From NCBI GenBank assembly GCA_016716135.1, contig JADJWX010000012.1, positions 62,001 to 126,000 of the forward strand: a stretch of 64,000 nt of DNA. The letters run 5' to 3'. How positions within the stretch are numbered: position 1 is the stretch's first letter; every line of letters begins with the position of its first letter. The notes beneath the pieces are model-generated. The model ran no database searches and was not told the DNA's origin. It saw only the letters and a program-made list of their open reading frames with translations. Below, piece by piece: positions 1 through 9,874 of the stretch. The stretch comes from Lewinellaceae bacterium (GTDB lineage Bacteria > Bacteroidota > Bacteroidia > Chitinophagales > Saprospiraceae). Made by a program: the position numbers and the translations under genes.

Positions 1-763
1 TTTTTGTTTCCTTGTCAAAATACGTTGGCGACAAGGGGGTTTCTTCCGTATCCACCCAAATTTCGTTGATCAGGTATTCATAGCCCAGTAAATAAATGCC
101 CTCGCCCGTGTCGTTTTTCTGGCTTTTCGCACATTTCATCCGCACATCCGAACTTTTGGCCAGGTAGTACACGCCCGGCCGCTTGTTTCCCGGCAGGGGT
201 AACTTATATTCGGCATTCAACGCCCAAACCCCCTCGTAGGCGCTGCAGGGGCAGTAATCCTGCACTTCGGATTCGTTCAGGTAAGGCGAATCGTAGGGTG
301 TATTAAAATCCCGGTCGAAATACCGGGCCAGCGGATGTTCCGGTATTTCAGCCTTTTCAAAACGACCCAGCTTGCCGTTCATGGCAAAAAAATAGGTCAG
401 TACCGAGCCGGCCAAAAATGTGAGCAGGCCGTATAGCAGCACTTTGTTCCGTACAGCCTTGTTTATGCCGCTTCGCGTTTGCCGCAGGGTTTCGTTGAGT
501 TGGGTAGTGCCGGACTCCAGTTGGCGTTTTTCTGCTTCCAGCGCATCGAGCTTTTCCAGCAGCGCAATGTTTTCAATCGAACGCATGTACATGCCCTGTG
601 TGGCCGTGCCGGATATCAGTTTGCTGAACTGGCTGGCACTAATGCAAAGGTCTTTTGCAATGTCGCCAAAAGACGACGTGCCAAACTTGGACGTCAGTAA
701 ATCCCGCGGCCCGTATTTCCGCTCCAGGGCTTCCAAAAATTGATCGTGCAAATCTAACTCCAT
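1..763 (-). CDS. Membrane-anchored HTH protein, C-terminus cut by window edge
   Basis: The frame stays open from an ATG at 763 to the window edge (254 codons seen). Residues about 31-52 look like a helix-turn-helix (DIAKDLCIS...QFSKLISG). Residues about 62-98 are a charged coiled coil, and 108-127 are one membrane span (LLYGLLTFLAGSVLTYFF). A soluble domain with CPC and several Tyr/Trp residues follows and should lie outside the cytoplasm. This order suggests a transmembrane regulator that binds DNA inside and senses or interacts outside, but the outer domain was not recognised. It is divergent from the transporter gene at 993 and shares the AT-rich gap with it. The fold assignment of the HTH is by eye only. 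Confidence 0.7.
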   Translation of the reverse strand, partial: MELDLHDQFLEALERKYGPRDLLTSKFGTSSFGDIAKDLCISASQFSKLISGTATQGMYMRSIENIALLEKLDALEAEKRQLESGTTQLNETLRQTRSGINKAVRNKVLLYGLLTFLAGSVLTYFFAMNGKLGRFEKAEIPEHPLARYFDRDFNTPYDSPYLNESEVQDYCPCSAYEGVWALNAEYKLPLPGNKRPGVYYLAKSSDVRMKCAKSQKNDTGEGIYLLGYEYLINEIWVDTEETPLSPTYFDKETK

Positions 764-835
764 CTAAATGCGCGGTGTAAAAAAGTGTAAAACGGTATAA
801 AATACTATAAAATCAAAATTTTATACAATTAAAAA

Positions 836-867
836 TTTTGGTTCCTTTTAATCGCAAAATATGTTTG
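836..867 (+). promoter_or_regulatory. Bacteroidota-type promoter for the 993-9871 operon
   Basis: A -33 element TTTTG (836-840) is followed after 19 bases by the -7 element TATGTTTG (860-867), matching the Bacteroidota consensus TTTG-N19-TAnnTTTG. Transcription would start near 874, leaving a leader of about 120 bases before the transporter ATG at 993. The surrounding gap is AT-rich. Confidence 0.6.
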
Positions 868-992
868 CAGTCTGTGGCTTTTTTATTTTTTAAAGCGCAC
901 TACCAAAAGTATTAAAATAAATCCATTCAAACCTGCGCGTCCGGCCATGTACCGGGCCGGTTTTACTTCCGGAAAATTAATGTCCTGAACTT

Positions 993-2486
993 ATGCGATA
1001 CCTACCCGATACAAAACGAACTGGATTACTGCTAGGCCCGGCACTGTTTACGGTGGTATTGCTGTTTTTTCACCCCGAGGGGTTGTCGGCCGAAGCCAAC
1101 GCAGTACTGGCCAGTACGCTGTGGATCGCCACCTGGTGGATCACCGACTGCATCCCGCTGGCCGTAACTTCCATCTTGCCGATTATTCTGTTTCCGCTCA
1201 CCGGAGGCATGCCAATTGAAGAAACAACGGCGTCGTTCGGGCACCGGTATATTTTTCTGTACATCGGCGGGTTCATTGTCGCCATCGCCATCGAACGCTG
1301 GAACTTGCACAAGCGGATTTCCCTGATGATCATCAACCTGATCGGGACGAATTTGAAAAGCATCATCCTGGGGTTTATGGTAGCCACGGCCTTCCTGTCC
1401 ATGTGGATTTCCAATACCGCTACCGCCGTGATGATGCTGCCCATCGGCATGGCCATCGTTACGCAGTTGAAAGACAACCCCAAAACCAGGGAAGATGAAA
1501 ACCTCATTTTCGGCAAAGCCCTCATGCTCGCCATTGCGTACAGCGCTACCATCGGCGGCATTGCCACGCTGATCGGCACCCCGCCCAACCTGGTGCTGGC
1601 CGCCATGGTGCAGGAGTTGTATGGCATGGAAATTACCTTTTACCAGTGGATCATTTTCGGCCTGCCGATCTCGGTGGTATTGTTGCTGCTTTGCTGGAAA
1701 TACCTGACCAGCTACGCGTTTAAATTCAAACAAACGTCATTTCCCGACGGAAAAGAAGAAATCAAACGCCAGCTCAAAGCGCTGGGCGGCATCAGCTACG
1801 AGGAAAAAATGGTGCTCGGCATTTTCGTTTTGACGGCCGTCACCTGGATCAGCCGTTCGTTTTTGAACCGCTTCATTCCCGCGTTGGACGATACGATCAT
1901 AGCCGTTGCCGCAGCCGTTTTATTGTTTACCATCCCGGCCTCGAAAAAGCAAAACCGGGCCTTGGTTACCTGGCCGGAAGCAGTGCGCCTGCCCTGGGGC
2001 ATTCTGTTGCTTTTTGGCGGCGGCCTGGCTTTGGCGGAAGGCTTCAAGTCGAGCGGGCTGGCTACCTACCTCGGTCAGCAACTCACCTTGCTGGAAGGCG
2101 CATCGTTGCTGGTCTTGTTGCTTGTGGTGATCGCCGCCGTGAATTTCCTGACCGAAATCACCTCCAATATTGCCACAACAGCCATGGTGCTGCCCATACT
2201 GGCGCCGCTGGCCCTGGTGATGAATGTGCACCCTTACGCCCTGATGGTTGGCGCCGCCGTGGCCGCATCCTGTGCTTTTATGCTACCGGTAGCCACCCCG
2301 CCCAACGCCGTCGTGTTCGGTGCGGGCTACCTGACCATCCCCGATATGGTGCGGGCCGGCTTCCGGCTCAACCTGCTTTCGATCATTTGCCTTACGCTTG
2401 TCATTTACCTGCTCTTGCCCTATTTGTGGGGGTTTAACCTCGATGCTTTTCCGCTCGAGTTCAAAAAACAACATTCGTTGAACTAA
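993..2486 (+). CDS. SLC13/DASS-family sodium:carboxylate symporter
   Basis: A 497-residue inner-membrane protein with many hydrophobic helices. It carries the two family signature hairpins: SNTATAVMMLPIG in the N-terminal half and TSNIATTAMVLPI in the C-terminal half; in DASS proteins the two SNT-type motifs bind Na+ and the substrate carboxylates. Length is normal for bacterial SdcS/CitT-type carriers. It probably imports a di- or tricarboxylate. It ends only 11 bases before the SusC gene, so it is likely the first gene of a joint operon, which is an uncommon partner for a SusCD pair. Exact substrate cannot be read from the sequence. Confidence 0.9.
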   Translation: MRYLPDTKRTGLLLGPALFTVVLLFFHPEGLSAEANAVLASTLWIATWWITDCIPLAVTSILPIILFPLTGGMPIEETTASFGHRYIFLYIGGFIVAIAIERWNLHKRISLMIINLIGTNLKSIILGFMVATAFLSMWISNTATAVMMLPIGMAIVTQLKDNPKTREDENLIFGKALMLAIAYSATIGGIATLIGTPPNLVLAAMVQELYGMEITFYQWIIFGLPISVVLLLLCWKYLTSYAFKFKQTSFPDGKEEIKRQLKALGGISYEEKMVLGIFVLTAVTWISRSFLNRFIPALDDTIIAVAAAVLLFTIPASKKQNRALVTWPEAVRLPWGILLLFGGGLALAEGFKSSGLATYLGQQLTLLEGASLLVLLLVVIAAVNFLTEITSNIATTAMVLPILAPLALVMNVHPYALMVGAAVAASCAFMLPVATPPNAVVFGAGYLTIPDMVRAGFRLNLLSIICLTLVIYLLLPYLWGFNLDAFPLEFKKQHSLN

Positions 2487-2497
2487 CCTTTCAAGTT

Positions 2498-5400
2498 ATG
2501 AAAAAACGCAGACCAATCATCCTGATCGCCCTGCTGCTCCTCTTCGGGCAGGCGATGTATGCCCAAAAAGTCGTATCCGGCCTGGTGAGCGATGAGGACG
2601 GCGCCCCGCTGATCGGGGTTTCCATCCAGGAATCCGGCACCACAAACGGGACCAAAACGGCTGTGGATGGTACGTATTCCATCACGTTGACCACCGAAAA
2701 TGCCGAATTGACCTTCAGCTATTTTGGCAAAGAACCCCTGACGCAGGCGGTGGGCGCCGCATCGGTGCTCAATGTTACCCTGCAGGAAAAAGTGGATTTG
2801 CTCGACGAGGTGGTCGTCACGGCGCTTGGTTTTGAAGAAAACCGCGACGAACTGGGTTATGCCAGCTCAAAAGTCGGCGGCACTACCCTGGTGAATTCCG
2901 GGGAGGCCAACGTGCTGAACGCTCTGTCCGGCAAAGCATCCGGCGTGCGTATTTCCCGGAATTCCGGCGACCCGGGCGCCGGCGCTTATCTCCAGATCCG
3001 GGGGATATCGACCATTACCCGCAACAGCCAACCGCTGATCATCCTCGACGGCATTCCGATCAGCAACGATGTGCGTGGCAACAGCGACAGCGGCGGCTCC
3101 AACCAGGAGTCGCGCCTCAACGATATCAATCCCAACGACATCGAAAGTATCTCGGTGCTGAAAGGCGCTTCGGCCGCTGCGCTGTACGGCACGCAGGCCC
3201 TGGGCGGGGTAATTCTGATCACGACCAAAAGTGGAAAGTTTGCCAGCAAATTGAACGTACAGGTCCGCTCAACGTACTCGATGGATATCATCAACCGGAA
3301 ATATCCCCTGCAAACAGTTTTTGGCCAGGGCGACAACGGGGTGTACGACCAGCGTGCACGCGATTCCTGGGGCGATAAAATTGCCGACCGCCCGGGTGGC
3401 CCCGATGAGTTTAACACTTCCGGCCAGTTTTACGTCGACCAGGATGGCGCCGTGTATTACCCGGTGTTGAACAAAAATTCACACACGATCTACGATGATT
3501 CCAACTTTGATCAGATTTTCAGCAACGGCCATTTTCTCGAAAACAGCCTGACCATGAGCGGCGGCAACGAACGCAGTGCCGTGTATTTTAACCTGACCGA
3601 TCTCGATCAACAGGGCATCATCCGCAACAACTCCGACTACCGGCGCACCTCCGCCCGTTTCAACTCGAAGTACCTGTTGACGGACAAAATCCGCCTCAAA
3701 ACGACCGCCAATTACGCCCGCACGGGCTCCAACCGCATCCAGAAAGGCGCCAGCTCCTCCGGCCTTTACCTGGGCCTGTTGCGCACCCCGCCTGATTTTG
3801 ACAATGCCGGTTACCGCGGCGATTTTTACGCCAATCCCAATGCCTCGCCGGTGCCCAACCGCCATCGCTCGTACCGCGAACCGCTGGGCGCCGACAATAC
3901 GCCGGTGTACAACAATCCGCGCTGGACCATCAATGAACAGGAAGACCGCGCACAGGTCGACCGCTTCATCTCCAGCTTTGAACTGACGGCTTCCCCCTTG
4001 CCCTGGATCGATCTGATCGGCCGCGTGGGCATCGACCATTACACGGAAAAGCGCAACCAGTTTTTCACGCCGGGCTCGGCCTCCGGGGCTTTTGCCTCCG
4101 GCTATTATGAGCAGCAGATCGCGTCGAACAGCATTTTTAACATGGACTACATCGCGCGGGCGACGCACAAACTGACCAACGATATCGACGGCGAGCTGTT
4201 GATCGGGTTCAACTACAACAGCCGCACGCTTTCGGTCAACGGAGTGGAAACTACCAATTTTATCCAGTTTGCCGACGTGGCCGGTGTCGTGCGCGACAAA
4301 GACAATGCCCTTCCGGAAAACGTAACCACTACCAGTTCGCAAGGGCGTGAGCGCACGGCGGGTGTGTACGGCTCACTCAGCCTGTCGGGTTGGGATATGC
4401 TCTACCTGACGAGTACCCTGCGTGTCGAATCGGCATCCACCTTTGGCGATGCCTCCGACAACACGTTTTTCTTTCCCTCCACGTCACTGGCCTGGCAGTT
4501 TTCCAAGCTGGGCGACCTGGAGAGCGATGCTTTTTCCTTCGGGAAACTGCGTGTTTCGTACGGGGAAGTGGGCGTTCAACCGGCCCGGTACAACACCTCC
4601 AACGTGTTTGTTTCGCCCAGTTTCGGCGACCAGTACGGCGGCGACCTCAACCTCGGCCTCTACGGCAACGGCGGTTTTGTGCCCAGCGCCAACCGCGGCA
4701 ACTCCGCCCTGCGCCCCGAGCGCAAAAAAGAATTTGAAGTCGGCGCCGACCTGCGCTTTTTGAACGACCGCCTGGCACTCAGCGGCACCTATTTTTACAA
4801 CAAAACGGAAGACGTGCTGCTCGATTTTCCGGTGGCAAACTCCCGCGGCTACAGCGTGGTGTACACCAACGGCGCTGAAGTAGAGAACAAAGGCGTGGAA
4901 CTCGACCTGGGTTACACCGTCATACGCAAAAAAGATTTTTCCTGGGAACTGACCGGCACCTTCACCAAGGTGAAAAACAAGGTGCTCGATCTGGCCGGTG
5001 TGGAATCGATCAACCTGGGTGGCCTGGCTGCTGCCAATTCCCGGGCCGTCGAAGGGCTGCCCATCGGCGTGATCTGGGGCTCGCGTATCCTGCGCAACCC
5101 CGACGGTTCGATCATTTTTGATGAAAACGGCTTCCCGGAGCAGGATGCCGTCGAAGGGGTGATCGGCGATCCCAACCCCGACTGGCAGGGCTCGCTGATG
5201 AGCGGTTTCCGGTACAAAAATCTGACGCTCAACATCCTGTTCGAAACCTACCAGGGCGCCGACATCTACGCCGGCACCAAGTCGGTGCTGCTCGACCTGG
5301 GCCGTTGGGAAGACTCCGGCAACGAGGTCACCGCTACCCGCAACCTCAAGGAGTTTAATGGCAACATCATCAATATCGGCGAAACGTTCCGCGGCAACGT

Positions 5401-5746
5401 GTACGATTTCGGTGCCGGCCCGGTTGCCCTCACCGAAGCATGGTACAATGGCGACGGCGGCTTTTTCAGCAATGGCAACGACGAAATTTATATCGAAGAT
5501 GGCTCCTGGACGCGCTTGCGCGAAATCAGCCTGTCGTACCGTCTCAACTCGAAATGGCTCAAAAGACGCACCGGCCTGGGCTCCGTCGAGCTGACGGCTA
5601 CCGGGCGCAACCTCATCCTCTGGACCGAGTTTGAAGGCAACGACCCCGATACCAACCTTTCGGGCGTCAGTGTGGCGCGCGGATTGGAGTATTTCAACAA
5701 CCCCGGCACGCAGTCCTGGGTGTTCAGCCTGTTGCTAAACTTTTAA
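2498..5746 (+). CDS. SusC/RagA-family TonB-linked outer-membrane transporter
   Basis: A 1082-residue protein with a signal peptide (KKRRPIILIALLLLFGQAMYAQ), then a carboxypeptidase-D-like regulatory domain (about 25-100) and a linker (LLDEVVVTALG) that marks SusC proteins. The TonB plug follows (about 115-240, with the typical SVLKGASAAALYGTQALGG stretch), then a long beta-barrel ending in an aromatic-terminated strand (WVFSLLLNF). It forms the barrel below the SusD lid encoded next and imports a substrate by TonB energy. At about 1080 residues it is of usual size. It lies 11 bases after the transporter and 21 bases before susD. Confidence 0.95.
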   Translation: MKKRRPIILIALLLLFGQAMYAQKVVSGLVSDEDGAPLIGVSIQESGTTNGTKTAVDGTYSITLTTENAELTFSYFGKEPLTQAVGAASVLNVTLQEKVDLLDEVVVTALGFEENRDELGYASSKVGGTTLVNSGEANVLNALSGKASGVRISRNSGDPGAGAYLQIRGISTITRNSQPLIILDGIPISNDVRGNSDSGGSNQESRLNDINPNDIESISVLKGASAAALYGTQALGGVILITTKSGKFASKLNVQVRSTYSMDIINRKYPLQTVFGQGDNGVYDQRARDSWGDKIADRPGGPDEFNTSGQFYVDQDGAVYYPVLNKNSHTIYDDSNFDQIFSNGHFLENSLTMSGGNERSAVYFNLTDLDQQGIIRNNSDYRRTSARFNSKYLLTDKIRLKTTANYARTGSNRIQKGASSSGLYLGLLRTPPDFDNAGYRGDFYANPNASPVPNRHRSYREPLGADNTPVYNNPRWTINEQEDRAQVDRFISSFELTASPLPWIDLIGRVGIDHYTEKRNQFFTPGSASGAFASGYYEQQIASNSIFNMDYIARATHKLTNDIDGELLIGFNYNSRTLSVNGVETTNFIQFADVAGVVRDKDNALPENVTTTSSQGRERTAGVYGSLSLSGWDMLYLTSTLRVESASTFGDASDNTFFFPSTSLAWQFSKLGDLESDAFSFGKLRVSYGEVGVQPARYNTSNVFVSPSFGDQYGGDLNLGLYGNGGFVPSANRGNSALRPERKKEFEVGADLRFLNDRLALSGTYFYNKTEDVLLDFPVANSRGYSVVYTNGAEVENKGVELDLGYTVIRKKDFSWELTGTFTKVKNKVLDLAGVESINLGGLAAANSRAVEGLPIGVIWGSRILRNPDGSIIFDENGFPEQDAVEGVIGDPNPDWQGSLMSGFRYKNLTLNILFETYQGADIYAGTKSVLLDLGRWEDSGNEVTATRNLKEFNGNIINIGETFRGNVYDFGAGPVALTEAWYNGDGGFFSNGNDEIYIEDGSWTRLREISLSYRLNSKWLKRRTGLGSVELTATGRNLILWTEFEGNDPDTNLSGVSVARGLEYFNNPGTQSWVFSLLLNF

Positions 5747-5767
5747 AAATTAAAACCGACCGAAATT

Positions 5768-7189
5768 ATGAAACGCCTGATATACATAGGTTTATACATG
5801 CTGCTCGCCACGTCGTGCAGCAACCTGGTCGACGGAATCAACGATGATCCGAACAACCCGACCAGTACTTCCTACCAAAATATTCTGACCGGCGCCGAAG
5901 TCGGCAACATCATCCTCCAGTCGGGTGAAACTGCCCGGCGCGCCGGAATTTTCTGCGGCTACTACACCGGCATCGACCGTCAGCACCTGGGTTTCGACCA
6001 GTATTCGGTGAACACCAGCGACTTCAACAGCCTGTGGTACGACGCCTACGTCGACTCGTATCGCAATGCGCTGGAAACCGAAAAAGCGGCAGAAACAGCC
6101 GGAATCGGCGGAGTGACGAAAGGCATAACTCAGGTTTTGCAGGCGCAAATGATCGGCACCACGGCCGCACTGTACGGCGATATTCCTTTCGAGGAAGCCG
6201 GCCGCATCGAAATTGAAAATCCGCGCTACGAAGATCAGCGCGCGGTGTACGACAAGCTGCAGCTCCTGCTCGATGAGGGCATTCGCAACCTGGAAACCGG
6301 AACCGGACGGCCCGCCGGCGGCGCTGAAATCTATTTCGACGGCGCTCCTGCACCCTGGATTGAGGTAGCCTATACGCTTAAAGCCCGATATTACATGCAC
6401 ACCAAAGAATATGCGAAAGCTTACGAGGCCGCCGGCAAGGGCATCAGCGCCCGGAACAATGCCATGTACGCACCACACGGTACCGGCAACCAGGAATCCA
6501 ACCTGACCTACCTGTTTTTCGCCGTCGAAGTGCGCGGCGCGGATGTGATCACCTCCGATTTTATGGCCAGCCTGGTGCACCCTGATCCGGCAGCCAGCCC
6601 GGATTTTACCAACTATCGCGGCAATGCCAAAACGGATGAAACCGGTCGTTTTAACTACTATTTCCTGACGAACAGCGTGGGCATTCAACCGAACACGGTA
6701 AACGGTTTTGCTGCGCAAACGGCCCCTGCGCCGCTGGTGACTTACGAGGAAAACCTGTTGATCCTCGCCGAAGCGGGCTTTCGCACGCAGGGTTTTGATG
6801 TCGGTTTGAACCACCTGAATACCTTCCGGGCCTACTTGGCTGCTGGGGGCTACATGACCAATGCCAACCCGGCCCAGCTGAAATACGATGCCTACGTGGC
6901 GGCCGATTTTGCCAACGGCGGCATGGAAAACACCGACGGCCTGAGTGCCAACGACGCACTGCTGCGCGAAATTCTGGAGGAACGCTACATCACTTTTTTC
7001 GGCCAAACGGAAGGGTTCAATGACACCCGGCGCACCGAAAAAGAAACTGCGGTGCGCGTGCCGGTGCAGCCGAATGTGGGCAACCAATTGCCGCAGCGCT
7101 TCCTGTACCCCCAAACCGAGATCGACCGGAATGCGAACACGCCCAGCCCCATACCCGGATTTTTCCAACCCACAGATGTGAACAATTAA
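5768..7189 (+). CDS. SusD/RagB-family surface lipoprotein (SusD-like 2 type)
   Basis: A 473-residue protein starting with a lipoprotein signal (MLLATSC, Cys at residue 17), then the SusD pattern of an alpha-helical TPR-like scaffold: NILTGAEVGNIILQ, a FNSLWYDAYVDSYRNA helix, and a C-terminal EERYITFFGQTEGFNDTRRT segment. The short length and these motifs fit the SusD-like 2 subfamily. It should cap the SusC barrel on the cell surface and bind the ligand. It follows SusC by 21 bases and precedes the SGNH hydrolase by 13, so all are probably cotranscribed. Confidence 0.93.
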   Translation: MKRLIYIGLYMLLATSCSNLVDGINDDPNNPTSTSYQNILTGAEVGNIILQSGETARRAGIFCGYYTGIDRQHLGFDQYSVNTSDFNSLWYDAYVDSYRNALETEKAAETAGIGGVTKGITQVLQAQMIGTTAALYGDIPFEEAGRIEIENPRYEDQRAVYDKLQLLLDEGIRNLETGTGRPAGGAEIYFDGAPAPWIEVAYTLKARYYMHTKEYAKAYEAAGKGISARNNAMYAPHGTGNQESNLTYLFFAVEVRGADVITSDFMASLVHPDPAASPDFTNYRGNAKTDETGRFNYYFLTNSVGIQPNTVNGFAAQTAPAPLVTYEENLLILAEAGFRTQGFDVGLNHLNTFRAYLAAGGYMTNANPAQLKYDAYVAADFANGGMENTDGLSANDALLREILEERYITFFGQTEGFNDTRRTEKETAVRVPVQPNVGNQLPQRFLYPQTEIDRNANTPSPIPGFFQPTDVNN

Positions 7190-7202
7190 GCGGCCATTCG
7201 AT

Positions 7203-7976
7203 ATGTTGTTACGAAACAAGTTACGCTTCATCATTTTTCTGATCGTCCTGTCGGCGCCGGTGCTGGTACCGGCGCAGCAGGGCGACACCCTGCGGGTGCT
7301 CTTTGTGGGCAACAGTTTTACCTATTACTGGAACCTCCCGCAGGTGGTGCAGGCCATGGCAACAAGCCAGGGTAAGCCGATCCTTACCCGCCAGTCGACG
7401 GCAGGCGGCGCCAGCCTGGAGGAGCATTGGAAAGGCGCCAAGGGTTTGAAAACGAAAGCACTCATCGAAGCGGGTGGCTGGGATTATGTGGTGCTTCAGG
7501 ACCACAGCCAGCGGCCCATTGATGCGCCGGAAAGTTTTATGGAATACGGGAAAAAGTTTGGTGCGTTGGCCCGCACGCACGGCGCCGAACCGTTGTATTT
7601 CACCACCTGGGCCTATGCCTCCAACCCGCTGATGCAGCCGGCGCTCACAGAGGGTTATGCCGGGCTGGCCGGCGCTATGCAGGCCAACCTGATTCCGGTA
7701 GGGCCGTTGTGGGCTTTGGTTCGCCAGGTACGCCCCGACCTCGACTTGTTTTTTGACGACAAACACCCGACTGCGGTCGGAACGTATTTGACCGGGCTGG
7801 CATTTTTTAAAAAGATGAGCGGCCTGCCTGTAGGGAAAATTCCCGACCGGATAACGACGACCGACAATTCCGGAGAACTGACCTACCTGCTGTTTGTGCT
7901 GCCGGAAGACGGCGATTTTCTGCGGCAGGTTGTGGAGGCATTCGACCTCGGAAAAACAGTGGAATGGCGGGATTGA
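7203..7976 (+). CDS. Secreted SGNH/GDSL-type hydrolase
   Basis: A 257-residue protein with an N-terminal signal peptide (FIIFLIVLSAPVLVPAQQ). It has the SGNH block I motif GNSFTYYWNLP around residue 37 (Ser nucleophile), a Gly in QSTAGGASLEEHW, a VVLQDHSQ block, and the closing catalytic pair in DDKHPTAVGTYL near residue 185. These enzymes cleave acyl or sugar esters. Position directly behind SusD suggests it removes ester groups from the imported substrate, on the cell surface or in the periplasm. The N-terminus is signal-peptide-like without an obvious lipobox. Confidence 0.85.
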   Translation: MLLRNKLRFIIFLIVLSAPVLVPAQQGDTLRVLFVGNSFTYYWNLPQVVQAMATSQGKPILTRQSTAGGASLEEHWKGAKGLKTKALIEAGGWDYVVLQDHSQRPIDAPESFMEYGKKFGALARTHGAEPLYFTTWAYASNPLMQPALTEGYAGLAGAMQANLIPVGPLWALVRQVRPDLDLFFDDKHPTAVGTYLTGLAFFKKMSGLPVGKIPDRITTTDNSGELTYLLFVLPEDGDFLRQVVEAFDLGKTVEWRD

Positions 7977-8008
7977 ATCCATAAAAATGAATCAAAAAAA
8001 ATTGCATC

Positions 8009-9871
8009 ATGAAACGTATTCAACACATAAAACAACTGCTTGCCCTGCTGTGCCTGCTTGCGCTGAGCGCTGCTTGCAATAAAAAAGACGACATCGTGAC
8101 GGATGACACCCTGTCCGTTTTGTCGCAAAAAATCAACGGTGTGAAGGTCAGCAATGGCGTTTCCGGCATCAAAACAGCCGTAAGCATCGAGCTGATTTTT
8201 TCGCATACCCTGAAAACGGGCAGCTTCGAACCGGCGCTTTCCTTCACCGGCCCTTCCGGCGCCGTGCCTTTTGACCTGGCCTATTCCAACACCAATTCCA
8301 CCGTGACCCTGGTGAATACCGCACCGCTCGATAATGAGGCGACTTACACGATTACGGTGGCGCCGGGCATTCATGCGGAAGGCGGGCAGGAACTGCGGTC
8401 GGCTTTCACGCTTAGTTTTACCACGCAGCCTTTCGTACCGGCCAACGTGGTCCTGAGTGCCGATGTTTCCAGCATGGACGAAAATGGCGGGGTGGCAACG
8501 ATCACGGCTACACTCAGCGAAAAAATAGACAAGGACGTGACGGTAAACCTGGCGTTTGGCGGCAGCGCCGGGGCGTCGGATTTTTCGGCCAGCGCGTCCA
8601 CCATGGTGATCGCAACGGGCGAAACTACCGCATCAGCGACGCTGACCGGCACGCAGGACGGCGCCATTGAAGGCACGGAAATGATCGAAGTGACTATTGC
8701 CAGTTTGGTGAATGCCGTGGAGATCAGCCCGCAAAAAGTGACGATCACCCTGCTCGACGACGATATCGACAGCAACGGCGACGGTTTTCCCGACAAAGGA
8801 TTTATCATCAATGAAACCCTTTTTGACCCGCCAAACGGCCTGGCAGGCGATGCCAACGGCGATGGTACCCGCGATCCGGCGCAGGATGAGTTTATCGAGT
8901 TTATCAACGACTCGGACCAAGCGGTAGACCTCAGCGGTTTTACCCTGTTCGACGAAACAAACCTGGCTTCCGGCACGCCCCGGCACACCTTTCCGGCGGG
9001 CATTATCATCCCGCCCGGCGGGGTGTACGTGTTGTTTGGCGGCGGCTCGCCGTCGGGCGATTTCGGCAATGCCCAGGTTGGAGTGTCTACCTCCGGAAAC
9101 ATGAATTTATCGAATGCGGAAGACCGCATTGTTTTGAAAAATGCGCAGGGCGACGTGTTTCTGGATTTCAATTCGGTTAGCGATGCGGCAGGCGTCGATT
9201 TCGGTGCAGATCAATCGGGCACACGCTGGCCGGATATCAACGGCGATTTTGTGTTGCACACCACTGCCAATCCCGCCCTGGCGTACTCGCCCGGTAAAAA
9301 AGCGGACGGCACCAATTTTGGCGGAAACGTTGACCCGGGAAAGGGCTTCATTATCAACGAGGTGTTGTACGACCCGCCAGGCGGCCTGGCCGGTGATGCC
9401 AATGGCGACGGCACACGCAGCGCTGCCGAGGATGAGTTTATTGAATTTATAAACGATTCGGATCAACCGGTGGACCTCAGCGGCTTTACCCTGTTTGATA
9501 CCGACGGGCTGACGGCAGATGTGCCCAAACACACCTTTCCGCCGGGGACGATCGTGCCGGCGCGCACGGCTTATGTGTTGTTTGGCGGCGGCACGCCGAC
9601 CGGAAGTTTTGGCGGCGCCATGACCGGCATATCCACCTCCGGCGATATGAACCTGAACAATGCCGGAGATGCCATCACGATAAAAGATGCGCAGGGGAAT
9701 ATCTTCCTGACCTTTGATACGGCTACCGACGGCTCAGGGCTGGATTTTGGCGCCGACCAGTCGATCACGCGTTCGCCGGATATTGACGGTAATTTTACGC
9801 TGCATACCACGGCCAATGCGGCGGCGGCCTATTCGCCGGGGACGCGGGCGGATGGGAGTAGTTTTTATTGA
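8009..9871 (+). CDS. Surface lipoprotein with Ig-like, Calx-beta and two lamin-tail domains
   Basis: A 620-residue lipoprotein (lipobox LLALSAAC). Residues about 30-135 form an SbsA/Big_5-type Ig-like domain and about 140-255 a Calx-beta-like domain (DENGGVATITATLSE...VTITLLDDD). Two closely similar lamin-tail (LTD) repeats follow, about 264-443 and 446-620. Each repeat opens with GFIINE and DPP, carries a calcium-site-like DANGDGT stretch, then EFIEFINDSDQ and VDLSGFTLFD, and ends with YSPG. LTD domains in bacterial exoproteins serve binding or attachment. No catalytic motif is seen. It closes the 993-9871 run, 32 bases after the SGNH gene. Its Ig-like domain resembles that of the next lipoprotein at 10395. 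Confidence 0.8.
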   Translation: MKRIQHIKQLLALLCLLALSAACNKKDDIVTDDTLSVLSQKINGVKVSNGVSGIKTAVSIELIFSHTLKTGSFEPALSFTGPSGAVPFDLAYSNTNSTVTLVNTAPLDNEATYTITVAPGIHAEGGQELRSAFTLSFTTQPFVPANVVLSADVSSMDENGGVATITATLSEKIDKDVTVNLAFGGSAGASDFSASASTMVIATGETTASATLTGTQDGAIEGTEMIEVTIASLVNAVEISPQKVTITLLDDDIDSNGDGFPDKGFIINETLFDPPNGLAGDANGDGTRDPAQDEFIEFINDSDQAVDLSGFTLFDETNLASGTPRHTFPAGIIIPPGGVYVLFGGGSPSGDFGNAQVGVSTSGNMNLSNAEDRIVLKNAQGDVFLDFNSVSDAAGVDFGADQSGTRWPDINGDFVLHTTANPALAYSPGKKADGTNFGGNVDPGKGFIINEVLYDPPGGLAGDANGDGTRSAAEDEFIEFINDSDQPVDLSGFTLFDTDGLTADVPKHTFPPGTIVPARTAYVLFGGGTPTGSFGGAMTGISTSGDMNLNNAGDAITIKDAQGNIFLTFDTATDGSGLDFGADQSITRSPDIDGNFTLHTTANAAAAYSPGTRADGSSFY

Positions 9872-9874
9872 TTG

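Noticed and set aside
5792..7312. 506-codon open frame antisense to susD
   Set aside because: It mirrors a GC-rich coding frame, has no family motif, and the sense strand encodes a clear SusD lipoprotein.
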